DNA of 64,000 bases from G963556115 sp963667375 (GTDB taxonomy: Bacteria > Planctomycetota > SZUA-567). The notes under the pieces were generated by a model, which was given only the letters and a program-made list of their open reading frames with translations, did no database searches and had not been told where the DNA came from. Every line of letters starts with the position of its first letter. The first letter of the stretch is position 1. The DNA lies in contig OY763323.1 of NCBI GenBank assembly GCA_963667375.1, forward strand, positions 682,001 through 746,000, written 5' to 3'. Below are positions 55,460 to 63,005 of this stretch, piece after piece. The position numbers and the translations under genes were made by a program.

Positions 55460-56142
55460 ATGCTAGTCAACTAATTGAAGCAATAGGAATAGACGGCCCT
55501 GCAGGATCAGGTAAAAGTACGATTGCCCGTGAAGTAGCGCAAAAACTCGGCTTTACCTATATTGATACCGGCGCCATGTACCGTACGGTTGCGCTACAGG
55601 CCTGCCGTAAAAACATAGACCTTGAAGATCAGAATGAGATGACACGCATAGCATCCGAAATTGATATCAATTTTGATAACACTGGTACAGTCATCTATCT
55701 GAACTCTGAAGATGTATCAGCGGCCATACGTTCACCTGAAGTCACGGGTAATACAAAATTTGCAGCCAGAGTACCGGCGATACGCAGCTTGCTGGTAAGC
55801 AAACAACAGCAGATGGCTGCGAAACGGCGTGTTGTCATGGAGGGTCGTGATATTACGACAGTTGTTCTCCCCAACGCAAAATGGCGGATATTCCTTACTG
55901 CCAGCCCTGAAGTAAGAGCCAGACGCAGACTTATGGATTTTGCCGAAAAGGGTCACACCGTTGAATATGACAAATTGCTGAATGAAATTATTGCTCGCGA
56001 CGAATCTGACAATGCTGTCGGACCAATGAAAGAAGCACAGGAACTTGCCCGTGCTGGAAAAGGGATCTATCTCCTTGACACATCTGAACTGACCCAGCAG
56101 GAGGTAATAGCGAATATCGTCCAGTATGTAGAAAACTGCTGA
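55456..56142 (+). CDS. cmk: Cytidylate kinase
   Basis: This 228-residue enzyme phosphorylates CMP and dCMP. The P loop is GPAGSGKS near 15-22, preceded by IGIDG. YIDTGAMYRTVA, the VSAAIRSPEVT segment, the VVMEGRDITTVVLPNA motif and the lid region RARRRLMDF match bacterial Cmk. It overlaps rpiB by four bases and precedes mreC by 17. The usual plsC and rpsA neighbours are absent; plsC lies elsewhere in the window. Confidence 0.96.
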   Translation: MNASQLIEAIGIDGPAGSGKSTIAREVAQKLGFTYIDTGAMYRTVALQACRKNIDLEDQNEMTRIASEIDINFDNTGTVIYLNSEDVSAAIRSPEVTGNTKFAARVPAIRSLLVSKQQQMAAKRRVVMEGRDITTVVLPNAKWRIFLTASPEVRARRRLMDFAEKGHTVEYDKLLNEIIARDESDNAVGPMKEAQELARAGKGIYLLDTSELTQQEVIANIVQYVENC

Positions 56143-56159
56143 TTCCCGAGGGAGAATTG

Positions 56160-56942
56160 ATGCGAATTAACTTTATACTCGCAATACTGCTGCTGCTCAT
56201 TGCAATAGTTTTCTATATTCTCCCTCAGAGCATACTCCAGGATTTTCGTCTTCTTATATTTAATGAGTATAGCCGGCTGCTTGATAAAACCGCAGACCTT
56301 GCCCCCGAGAATACCGAGGCAAAAACAGTCATCCCGGAGAGTATACCTCTGGAAATTCAGCAGCGTGAATTATTGAAAACTCTTGATAAACGTGACAGTG
56401 AAATAGCATTTCTTAAAAAGCAGCTGCGGGAATTTACAGAATTCAAAGAACTCTACCCGCAGCTTAAAATAACGGCTGCCAGGATTATAGGTGAATCCAC
56501 CGATACTGTATCTCCAGAACTGATCATCAATAAAGGCTACCTTGATGGGATCAAAGAAGGCGCCGCAATAGCCCAGGGGGAAACCATCGCCGGAGTTGTA
56601 GTCAGAGTCGAGCGGGACTCGGCAATTGTACTGCGGACCGACAGCCCCGGAGTTCTTATCCCGGCTCGAGCCGGCAAAAGTCGCGACCGCTGTTCAATCA
56701 AAGGAGCTGGTTATGAATCGGCAACAGCAGTATTTTACACCGGACAGACAGTCTCAATGACCGGTGAAAAAATATATACCTCATCCGCTCTCGGTAAAAT
56801 TCCTGAAGGTCTGCTTATCGGAACCCTTGAAGACTACCCGCAAAAAGGCGATGAACCCGGCACACTTGAGGCGCCGGTAAAACTGGCAGCAGACTTTCCG
56901 TCTCTGGAATATGTGATAGTTATAAGTGAATTTACAAATTAA
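56160..56942 (+). CDS. mreC: Rod-shape protein MreC
   Basis: This 260-residue bitopic protein scaffolds the elongasome. One membrane helix (about 4-24) is followed by a coiled coil (about 60-100) and beta-barrel modules with INKGYLDGIKEGAAIA, VVVRVERDSAIVLR and YTSSALGKIPEGLLIG. The ATG at 56160 has GGGAG five bases upstream; a TTG one codon earlier is unlikely. The stop is directly followed by the mreD start. No mreB is in the window, so it must be encoded elsewhere. Confidence 0.93.
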   Translation: MRINFILAILLLLIAIVFYILPQSILQDFRLLIFNEYSRLLDKTADLAPENTEAKTVIPESIPLEIQQRELLKTLDKRDSEIAFLKKQLREFTEFKELYPQLKITAARIIGESTDTVSPELIINKGYLDGIKEGAAIAQGETIAGVVVRVERDSAIVLRTDSPGVLIPARAGKSRDRCSIKGAGYESATAVFYTGQTVSMTGEKIYTSSALGKIPEGLLIGTLEDYPQKGDEPGTLEAPVKLAADFPSLEYVIVISEFTN

Positions 56943-57419
56943 ATGAGATTTTTCAGATACATCACTCTACTACTGCTTATTGGCATGAGCCAGCTGCTGG
57001 GCAACTGGCCCTTGACCTATACCCCGGAATTAATTTACACGATAGCCTTCTATACTGCACTGAATACGACCAGAACCCAGTCTCTGCTACTGCTTTTTAC
57101 CGCCGGAATTATCTGTGATCTCTTCATAGGAAAACACTTAGGTGTAAATACCCTTCTTTACACCTCCAGTGCTCTGGTTATTTATTATTTCAAAAACACC
57201 TTACAGAGCCGTTACGGAATACTGGAACTGCTGCTACTGGGATTATGCCTGCTATATATATTATTCTTTAGAATGCTGCTTGAAAATTCCAGTCTGGTAC
57301 TTGAGTCCAGCTACCGACTTCAGATAAATAATTTTCTCTTTACTCTCCTGACAGCCCCGGCTGTTTATCTGCTGCTGCAACTTCCGATAATCCGCCCCTG
57401 GAAAAAGTCTGATTCGTAA
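56943..57419 (+). CDS. mreD: MreD-like rod-shape membrane protein
   Basis: This 158-residue protein has five predicted transmembrane helices and begins immediately after the mreC stop, the classic mreCD arrangement. Its sequence matches the MreD pattern in length and layout (a polar GIICDLFIGKHLGVNTLLYT loop) but is weakly conserved, as usual for this family. The gap of 53 bases to the next gene contains AAGGAGG. Confidence 0.83.
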   Translation: MRFFRYITLLLLIGMSQLLGNWPLTYTPELIYTIAFYTALNTTRTQSLLLLFTAGIICDLFIGKHLGVNTLLYTSSALVIYYFKNTLQSRYGILELLLLGLCLLYILFFRMLLENSSLVLESSYRLQINNFLFTLLTAPAVYLLLQLPIIRPWKKSDS

Positions 57420-57472
57420 AAAAGGAATTCTATTAATTTTTGACAGTATCATAATATAAGGAGGTTGAGCAA

Positions 57473-57880
57473 TTGCTAAAAAATGCTATAATAATTGATA
57501 CTGCAAATGACCTGATCCGGGTAGCTCTGCTCCCCGACGATTGTAACCGCCATTCAGGCTGTAAAGGCTGCGGCATGTGCGGCAATCAGAGTTCAGGCAA
57601 AGAGCTGCTTGAATTGAAGCTGCCCGCAACGGCGGAAGTCAGTAAGGGAGATATTGTTGAAATCGACCTCAAAATTCCGCGAGGCGCAAAGATAGCAATT
57701 ATCCTTTACATGCTGCCGTTACTGCTGATGTTTATCGGCGGTCATGCCGGGAATGTGCTTGCGGCAAGCAGCGGAATGATTATTGGCGGAGCAGCAGGTC
57801 TAATTCTGGCAGTTGGGATTATCTATCTTCTCAACCGTACTTTACTGAAAGTTAAAGGGACAATAATAAGAAAGTTATAA
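57473..57880 (+). CDS. RseC/MucC-like membrane protein
   Basis: This 135-residue protein has an N-terminal Cys cluster (CNRHSGCKGCGMCG, about 22-36), a small beta domain, and two transmembrane helices (about 70-95 and 100-120). This layout matches RseC/MucC proteins linked to SoxR reduction and sigma-E control. The start is TTG, supported by an AAGGAGG site. No Rnf or Rsx gene is nearby. Thioredoxin follows by 56 bases and may be a redox partner. The function here is inferred only from family layout. Confidence 0.75.
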   Translation: MLKNAIIIDTANDLIRVALLPDDCNRHSGCKGCGMCGNQSSGKELLELKLPATAEVSKGDIVEIDLKIPRGAKIAIILYMLPLLLMFIGGHAGNVLAASSGMIIGGAAGLILAVGIIYLLNRTLLKVKGTIIRKL

Positions 57881-57936
57881 GCAGGAAATATTTATCAACT
57901 GTTAATGCAATGCATTAGAAAACTGGAGGAAATAAA

Positions 57937-58257
57937 ATGAGTGAATTTGTAACAGCAATCAATGATAGCGATTTTGATTCGTTTACTGGTAAAGGTGTAG
58001 TTTTGGTAGATTTCTGGGCTCCATGGTGCGGCCCGTGTAAGATGATGGGGCCTATTCTTGAGGAAGTTGCCCAAAAGGTCACCGGCAGTGTAAAGGTTGG
58101 TAAAATCAATGTCGATGAAAATACTGCCGCTGCTTCTGAATATGGTGTTCAGAGTATCCCAACGCTCATTATTTTCAAAGATGGTAATGAAGTCGACAGA
58201 GCGGTTGGAGTATGCGCTGAGGATGAGCTTATCTCTAAACTGAACGCTCAGAAATAG
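57937..58257 (+). CDS. trxA: Thioredoxin
   Basis: This 106-residue cytosolic disulfide reductase has the active site WCGPC (C31, C34), the conserved cis-proline region (SIPTLIIF) and no signal peptide. The length is that of a classic TrxA. An strong GGAGG site precedes the ATG. A clear terminator follows at 58301. No thioredoxin reductase gene is in the window. It could serve peroxidases and ribonucleotide reductase. Confidence 0.97.
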   Translation: MSEFVTAINDSDFDSFTGKGVVLVDFWAPWCGPCKMMGPILEEVAQKVTGSVKVGKINVDENTAAASEYGVQSIPTLIIFKDGNEVDRAVGVCAEDELISKLNAQK

Positions 58258-58300
58258 AGTCCGATAATATCGCAACTTATTTATATACCTAGTATTACAA

Positions 58301-58335
58301 GACAGGCTCAAAATTATTGAGCCTGTCTTTATTTT
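58301..58335 (+). terminator. Rho-independent terminator of trxA
   Basis: An 11-bp perfect stem (GACAGGCTCAA with TTGAGCCTGTC), 5-base loop, and the T-rich tail TTTATTTTT. Confidence 0.93.
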
Positions 58336-58467
58336 TACCTGATCGCAAAAAATATTTTGAAATGAGTCAAATGCTATTGGTAATTAACTATATATGGTTG
58401 GATAAAATGTGGAATAATTTAGCATTCACATGAAATGTGGGACTTGTTTTATAGATTAGGAGAAAAT

Positions 58468-59508
58468 ATGGGAATAAAAAGAATACTCTGCATATGTGCA
58501 GCGGCTGCGGTAATTAGCGCCGGCGCTCATGCAGGTGATGCTCCCGACAAGGAGGGATCTTATTTTCAGGGGGTTGACTGCAGTCAGAATCCTGTTCCGA
58601 AAGAGATACCTTTCGTTGAAGGTGAGACACCGCCAAAACCTTGCGAAGGAAACTTCTGGACACTGATCACCAAACCGGCAATTTTCAAGGTTGAAACCGA
58701 AAAAGTCAAGACTGGTGATGCAACATTTTACATGAAACCTATTCCAGCAAAATATGAATGGGTGGAAGAGCAGATTGAAATTGCGCCTGAACGCAAAATT
58801 CCATACTGCCAGCCAGCTAAATTCGAGCGTAAGTGTATCGAAGTTACAGTAAAGGAAGAATCAAAAGAATTTGTAACCGTTCCCGCAGTTTATGAAGACT
58901 GCGAGGAAGAGATCACTTTCCGTCCGGCTATGGAGAAGGAAGTTTCAGTTCCAGCACAGTATAAGACTGTAATGAAAAAGATTGAAATCGAACCGGAACG
59001 TGATGAAATGTGTGAAGTTGCGACACCAACTGATGTTGAAGTCAATCAGGGTGAACAGGTGGCCGGCAGTATCGGCGCTATTCATAAACCTGCGCGCTAT
59101 GCCTGCATTGCAGTACAGGAACTTGTCGCTCCAGCAACAACCAAGAAGATGAGTGTTCCTGCGATCAAAAAGAAGGTTATGGTCAAAAAGCTCAAGACAC
59201 CTGCTTACACCAAAGAGGTCGTAGTGCCTGCAATCAAGCAGAAACTCTGGGTTGAAACCTGCATCGCTGAAGAATGTATCCGCTACCGCACAGTACCAGC
59301 TGAATTCAAGTGTATCCGCCGCATGGTACTCAAAGAAGAGGCGCGCAAGGAGAAGATTGAAGTTCCTGCAAAATTCCAGGATATTGCGAAAAAGGTTTTG
59401 GTCTCACCAACAAGCATGATCTGGAGACAGTACAGTATCGGCAAGTGTAAGGCGGTAGCAGACGTATGTTCTAAATACGGCTCCCTACCAGGTTCTGGCG
59501 CTTTCTAA
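58468..59508 (+). CDS. Secreted protein with VPAxY/F repeats
   Basis: This 346-residue protein has a signal peptide (about 1-23, cleavage near AHAGD) with AGGAGA before the ATG at 58468. An upstream in-frame ATG at 58435 is less likely. The mature part repeats a module of about 20 residues with the pattern V/I-P-A-x-Y/F-x-x-x-x-x-x-V and charged strands: VPAVYEDC, VPAQYKTV, VPAIKKKV, TPAYTKEV, VPAIKQKL, VPAEFKCI, VPAKFQDI. Similar VPAxY repeats occur in envelope proteins of several phyla, function unknown. Conserved cysteines are scattered, so disulfides are possible. It has its own terminator. Confidence 0.7.
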   Translation: MGIKRILCICAAAAVISAGAHAGDAPDKEGSYFQGVDCSQNPVPKEIPFVEGETPPKPCEGNFWTLITKPAIFKVETEKVKTGDATFYMKPIPAKYEWVEEQIEIAPERKIPYCQPAKFERKCIEVTVKEESKEFVTVPAVYEDCEEEITFRPAMEKEVSVPAQYKTVMKKIEIEPERDEMCEVATPTDVEVNQGEQVAGSIGAIHKPARYACIAVQELVAPATTKKMSVPAIKKKVMVKKLKTPAYTKEVVVPAIKQKLWVETCIAEECIRYRTVPAEFKCIRRMVLKEEARKEKIEVPAKFQDIAKKVLVSPTSMIWRQYSIGKCKAVADVCSKYGSLPGSGAF

Positions 59509-59562
59509 ATTCTGATAATATCAGCTGCTGACATTATCAATCAAGGGGAAGTAAAAACTCGC

Positions 59563-59600
59563 GGACCTGCCACAATTCAGTGGCAGGTCCATTATTTTAC
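59563..59600 (+). terminator. Terminator of the repeat protein gene
   Basis: An 11-bp perfect stem (GGACCTGCCAC with GTGGCAGGTCC) and 6-base loop are followed by ATTATTTTA. Confidence 0.9.
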
Positions 59601-59643
59601 CCTCACCCCTACCAGCTGCCGATGCTGATTCAAATCCACTGAC

Positions 59644-59679
59644 TTCAGTCTAGGACTCTAATTATAGTCCTAGACTGAA
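59644..59679. repeat. 14-bp inverted repeat
   Basis: TTCAGTCTAGGACT (59644-59657) and its complement (59666-59679) flank 8 bases. It has no T run. It may be a second terminator or a protein-binding site. Confidence 0.6.
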
Positions 59680-59798
59680 AAATTCTGCACCAGCTGTAAT
59701 ACCTGCCCGACTAATAACCATAACCACCTTCTCTTAATGCTGTTATACCTTACCTGCTCTCAACCGCTGCCACCGACAACAGTTCATACCTGAATACA

Positions 59799-59832
59799 AC
59801 AGAGCAGAGAGTTTGACAACCCTCTGCTCTGT
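59799..59832 (-). terminator. Terminator-like hairpin after clpP
   Basis: An 11-bp stem (ACAGAGCAGAG with CTCTGCTCTGT) and 12-base loop lie about 48 bases past the clpP stop. On the reverse strand TTGTATT follows. Confidence 0.6.
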
Positions 59833-59879
59833 AAAATATTAAATTTCGCTCTAGTAGCAGCAGCATATAATCATAATTT

Positions 59880-60473
59880 TTATTCAGCTTCAGTACGCTT
59901 GGTTATAAGCTTGCTAACCAGCCCGTAAGCCACCGCCTCTTCAGGACTCATCCAGAAATCACGATCAGCATCTTTTCTTAAAGTTTCAAGATCCTTGCCA
60001 GTCACTTCAGCAACTATTGCATTATACCGTTCACGTGTCTTATTGATCTCAATAGCAGTAATTTCCATATCGGAAGCGCTTCCCTGTACCCCTGTAGAGG
60101 GCTGATGCAGAAGGAAACGGCTATTAGGAGTAGAATAATTCTTACCCTTATCTGCACCGAGAAAAATAGTTACCGCCGCACTGGCGCAAAGACCGCAGAC
60201 GATAGTAATCACCGGCGCTTCAATCAGTCGCATCATATCATAGATTCCAAATCCGCTGTCAGCATCACCACCAGGGCTATTGATATAAATATAGATAGGA
60301 TCTTCAGTCGATCTCTGATTTAAGAGCAACAACTGTGTATATACCTTCTTCGCCAACTCTTCGCTAACCTCTTCTGAGATCATTATCGAGCGGGTTTTGA
60401 GCATTTCCTGATCTATTGCGCCCTTCTTATCTTCATCCTGTTTATTATCACAATCATCACAATCGAATCTCAT
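59880..60473 (-). CDS. clpP: ATP-dependent Clp protease proteolytic subunit
   Basis: This 197-residue serine protease forms the ClpP barrel. The triad is S98 in CASAAVT, H123 in FLLHQPS and D172 in ADRDFWMS. The ATG at 60473 has AGGAGA about nine bases upstream and is preferred over the longer frame from 60560. The N terminus is unusual: CDDCDN with two cysteines replaces the short propeptide region of E. coli ClpP. Some core positions (GLCASA, AVTIFLGADKG) diverge from the GQAASMGA consensus, so it may be a second ClpP form. ClpC is 9 kb upstream; clpX is not seen. Confidence 0.93.
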   Translation of the reverse strand: MRFDCDDCDNKQDEDKKGAIDQEMLKTRSIMISEEVSEELAKKVYTQLLLLNQRSTEDPIYIYINSPGGDADSGFGIYDMMRLIEAPVITIVCGLCASAAVTIFLGADKGKNYSTPNSRFLLHQPSTGVQGSASDMEITAIEINKTRERYNAIVAEVTGKDLETLRKDADRDFWMSPEEAVAYGLVSKLITKRTEAE

Positions 60474-60890
60474 GGTACAATGTCTCCTAATCAAAGATGG
60501 TTTTCCTGTTCCCAGATAATTATACAGAAAATACTTTTCAGGGAAAGCTTTATTCAACAAGTATTTTCAATATCAGCCCGTAAAATAATTACATATTAAT
60601 ACTGAATACCACCTGATCGGGAAGGTTATTTACATCTGCCTGACCAGTGTCGTATAGTAAGCCATTACCTACTCAGGAACTTAAAACTATTTGCCCTGCT
60701 GCAGCTAAATAATATATTTGCTATCCTGCCGGCACTCAGCTAATAATATACTTCCGTCAAATCACCATAATGATACTATTTTTATATTATTTACAGCCGC
60801 AACTCAATATTTTTTCAAACTTTTTTTCTCCCGGTTCCCCTGCAATTTACAGGGTTTTTCTTTGACGCATAATATTTATCCACTCTTTTC

Positions 60891-60919
60891 TTGACAACTT
60901 TAACCGAAATTCATAAAAT
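60891..60919 (+). promoter_or_regulatory. Upstream sigma-70 promoter of the NrdD-like gene
   Basis: TTGACA (60891-60896) and TAAAAT (60914-60919) have a 17-base spacer and match consensus at 11 of 12 positions. A start near 60926 would give a 134-base leader. Confidence 0.65.
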
Positions 60920-60958
60920 ATCAGAATCATCCGGTCGATACAAGATATAGTATTAAAC

Positions 60959-60987
60959 TTGCTTTAAACCACAAAAAGCAGTATAAT
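60959..60987 (+). promoter_or_regulatory. Downstream promoter with palindrome over its -10
   Basis: TTGCTT (60959-60964) and TATAAT (60982-60987) have a 17-base spacer. AAAAGCAG (60974-60981) and CTGCTTTT (60988-60995) flank the -10 as a perfect inverted repeat, a natural operator position. It is not an NrdR box or FNR site by consensus. Confidence 0.55.
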
Positions 60988-61059
60988 CTGCTTTTGACAT
61001 AGATATTTATTGTTGTTGTTGTTCAGATTATTTATCAAAGAAATTTAAGGAAACAAATT

Positions 61060-61392
61060 ATGAAACTAACAGATTTTTTTGACTCAGTTGAAGCGCATCC
61101 AGAACTGACCGGTGAAGGTCTCGACAGCCCTGAGAAAAAAACTCCCGGCTGCATTGTAAAGCATATCAAAAGCGGACTTTCAACACGTTTACCACTGGAA
61201 GCGATTGAAAAGGGAGAATGGAGCATTATCGAAGAGGTTCTTACCTGCAAACGCGAACCTGTAGCATTACAGCGTATGACCAGAGTTGTGGGGTATTTCT
61301 CACGCATTGATAACTGGAATAAATCAAAACTTGGCGAACTGAAAGACCGTCACAGCGGTACCTATGGTCTTCCGGAAAATGCTCTTTGCTAA
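61060..61392 (+). CDS. Stand-alone NrdD-type glycyl-radical protein
   Basis: This 110-residue protein ends with the C-terminal glycyl-radical segment of class III (anaerobic) ribonucleotide reductase: TRVVGYF with the radical-site Gly at G78, then SRIDNWNKSKLGELKDR. The large NrdD barrel and its zinc cysteines are absent; C31, C63 and C110 are the only cysteines. The N-terminal 70 residues (LPLEAIEKGEWSIIEEVL) are not part of NrdD. By analogy to GrcA (YfiD), which replaces a broken glycyl-radical domain of pyruvate formate-lyase, it may act as a spare radical subunit. This role is inferred. The ATG has an AAGGAAA site. It has its own promoters and a strong hairpin. Confidence 0.75.
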   Translation: MKLTDFFDSVEAHPELTGEGLDSPEKKTPGCIVKHIKSGLSTRLPLEAIEKGEWSIIEEVLTCKREPVALQRMTRVVGYFSRIDNWNKSKLGELKDRHSGTYGLPENALC

Positions 61393-61400
61393 AAAAACTA

Positions 61401-61452
61401 TATTTATGATAAGAACGCTACTTCAAATGAAGTAGCGTTCTTATCATAAATA
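61401..61452. terminator. Perfect 24-bp hairpin between convergent genes
   Basis: A 24-bp perfect stem with a 4-base loop (AAAT) lies between the NrdD-like gene and the AraC-type regulator. It serves as a bidirectional terminator, with A/T-rich stem ends. Confidence 0.85.
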
Positions 61453-61487
61453 CTCACTTTATCACTGAACCCGAAAAAATATCACCT

Positions 61488-62375
61488 TCAATCCTCTTCA
61501 ACATCCGGCATTTCAATCTTTCTGCTGCTGTTACGATAATGCTTCGGTGACATCTTCATAACCTTTTTAAACTGCCGGGTAAAATAATTACTGTCGTGAT
61601 ACCCGCAATTATAACTGACCTCGGTAATTGACATTCTACTTTGTGTCAGCAATGAACAGGCTTTCTCCATGCGCAGCAGTTTCTGATAAAGCAGCGGTGT
61701 GGTATTGGTAGTCTTTTTGAATATATGCAGGAAATGGCTCTTCGAAAGATTCGCAATCTTCGCCAGGTCATCCTGCTCGATATCTTTGGTATAATTCTGC
61801 TCAATATACGCGATCGCTTCGGCAACCCGCATGATCTCCGGCGACTTTACCGCTTCTTCACTGCTGTAGCAGCGTGAAAGATGACCGATTAATTCCAGAA
61901 AGTACACCTTTGAAAAGAAGATAAATCCCGGCTTATTACGTTCTATTTCAGCCTCAATTTTATTGATTATATTTACAGCTTCTGCCAGCTGCTCATCATC
62001 GAGCAATAACTTGGCGGATGAGGAAGAACTGAAATTAGGTTCAATCTTGAATAATGCATGATAACCCACCATTGTTCCGATATCAGCCAGCGGCGACAGC
62101 AGAATCTCCTGACTATAGAGTACACTAATCAGAACCAGCCCGTTTACATCCCGATAACCATGACGCACCCCCGGAGTAATAATAAAAATGTCACCCTGTG
62201 CGATAGTTTGGGAAAGCTTTTCAGTAAAGTACGATCCAGTACCTTGAGTAACAATTACCAGCTCCACAAATTCATGCTCATGCAGCGGAAAGTTTTCCTG
62301 AGGATTATTTCTCAAAATTGAGAAAGGTAATTGACTCTGACTCATACCAAAGAAGCCATGTCGGGATAATTTCAT
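61488..62375 (-). CDS. AraC-family regulator with N-terminal cupin
   Basis: This 295-residue regulator has an N-terminal sensing cupin (HEHEFVELVIVTQGTGSYF and GDIFIITPGVRHGY) and a C-terminal double helix-turn-helix (DLAKIANLSKSHFLHIFKKTT and ITEVSYNCGYHDSNYFTRQFKKVMKMSPKHYR). This is typical of AraC proteins that control sugar or uronate use. The ATG at 62375 is set by GGAGG eight bases upstream; a GTG three codons earlier overlaps that site. No target gene is adjacent, since cdaA is divergent about 630 bases away. It could act on genes elsewhere. Confidence 0.9.
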   Translation of the reverse strand: MKLSRHGFFGMSQSQLPFSILRNNPQENFPLHEHEFVELVIVTQGTGSYFTEKLSQTIAQGDIFIITPGVRHGYRDVNGLVLISVLYSQEILLSPLADIGTMVGYHALFKIEPNFSSSSSAKLLLDDEQLAEAVNIINKIEAEIERNKPGFIFFSKVYFLELIGHLSRCYSSEEAVKSPEIMRVAEAIAYIEQNYTKDIEQDDLAKIANLSKSHFLHIFKKTTNTTPLLYQKLLRMEKACSLLTQSRMSITEVSYNCGYHDSNYFTRQFKKVMKMSPKHYRNSSRKIEMPDVEED

Positions 62376-62383
62376 GGGATACA

Positions 62384-62388
62384 CCTCC
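62384..62388 (-). promoter_or_regulatory. Ribosome site that sets the AraC regulator start
   Basis: GGAGG on the reverse strand lies eight bases from the ATG at 62375. The upstream GTG at 62384 overlaps this site and can be excluded. Confidence 0.7.
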
Positions 62389-63005
62389 TAATTTTCACGG
62401 CGGCAACCGAAAATAAACAGTATCAATCTGCTAAACTGCCAGCGAGCATCAGGAAACTATAATTAGCATTAATTAATGAAAAAAAATTCCCAGTAGCAAC
62501 ATCATATACACTCAGGAATAAAATCCAGATGCCAGCAAAAAACAAATCTAAAACCCAAAAATAACAACAAATATATAGAAAAAAAACACCGTCAAAACTA
62601 GCTTAATACACATTTCATAATAATTATAATGTTTAAAAGCTTAAATAATAGTAAAACACATAATCTTTTATTTAAGAATACGCGATCAGGACATTCTTAT
62701 AATTATTATATAACATTATTAATTATAAGAATAATCATACAATCAGAATAAATCAAGTGAATTTTATGTTAAATACATAATTTTAAACTTTCTTTTAACT
62801 TCGGCAATCTTTCCATATATTATTCACAAATAAAAAATTTTAGCAGTATCACACAATTATTCATTCTTTCTAAATGATTTATCTTGTAATTAATGTTAAT
62901 AGTGCTAAACTATTACTTATAATGATATTGCTGCATATAATATTCATATAACCTAGCGCAATACCAGCCATTACTGAATTATTAGCCATAGAGATACGAG
63001 AAATT
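62389..63005. other. AT-rich divergent region upstream of cdaA
   Basis: About 620 very AT-rich bases between the AraC regulator and cdaA. It should hold both promoters. A TATAAT at 62918-62923 is a possible cdaA -10, but no matching -35 was found. No ORF or RNA gene was seen. Confidence 0.4.

Larger units (their letters stand above)
59509..59879. other. Intergenic region with three hairpins
   Basis: Between the repeat protein and clpP (convergent) lie the terminator at 59563, an inverted repeat at 59644-59679 and a hairpin at 59799-59832. A TTCAAATCC string near 59628 is not part of a tRNA. Confidence 0.55.
60474..61059. other. Divergent region of clpP and the NrdD-like gene
   Basis: AT-rich region with the two promoters for the downstream gene. 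A DnaA-box-like TTTATCCAC near 60877 is isolated. No ORF is supported. Confidence 0.4.

Noticed and set aside
59620..59640. tRNA-like TTCAAATCC string
   Set aside because: No acceptor stem, anticodon arm or CCA-adjacent pairing is present around it.
60870..60890. DnaA-box-like TTTATCCAC as a replication origin
   Set aside because: It is a single imperfect box with no cluster, and no dnaA, dnaN or gid gene is nearby.
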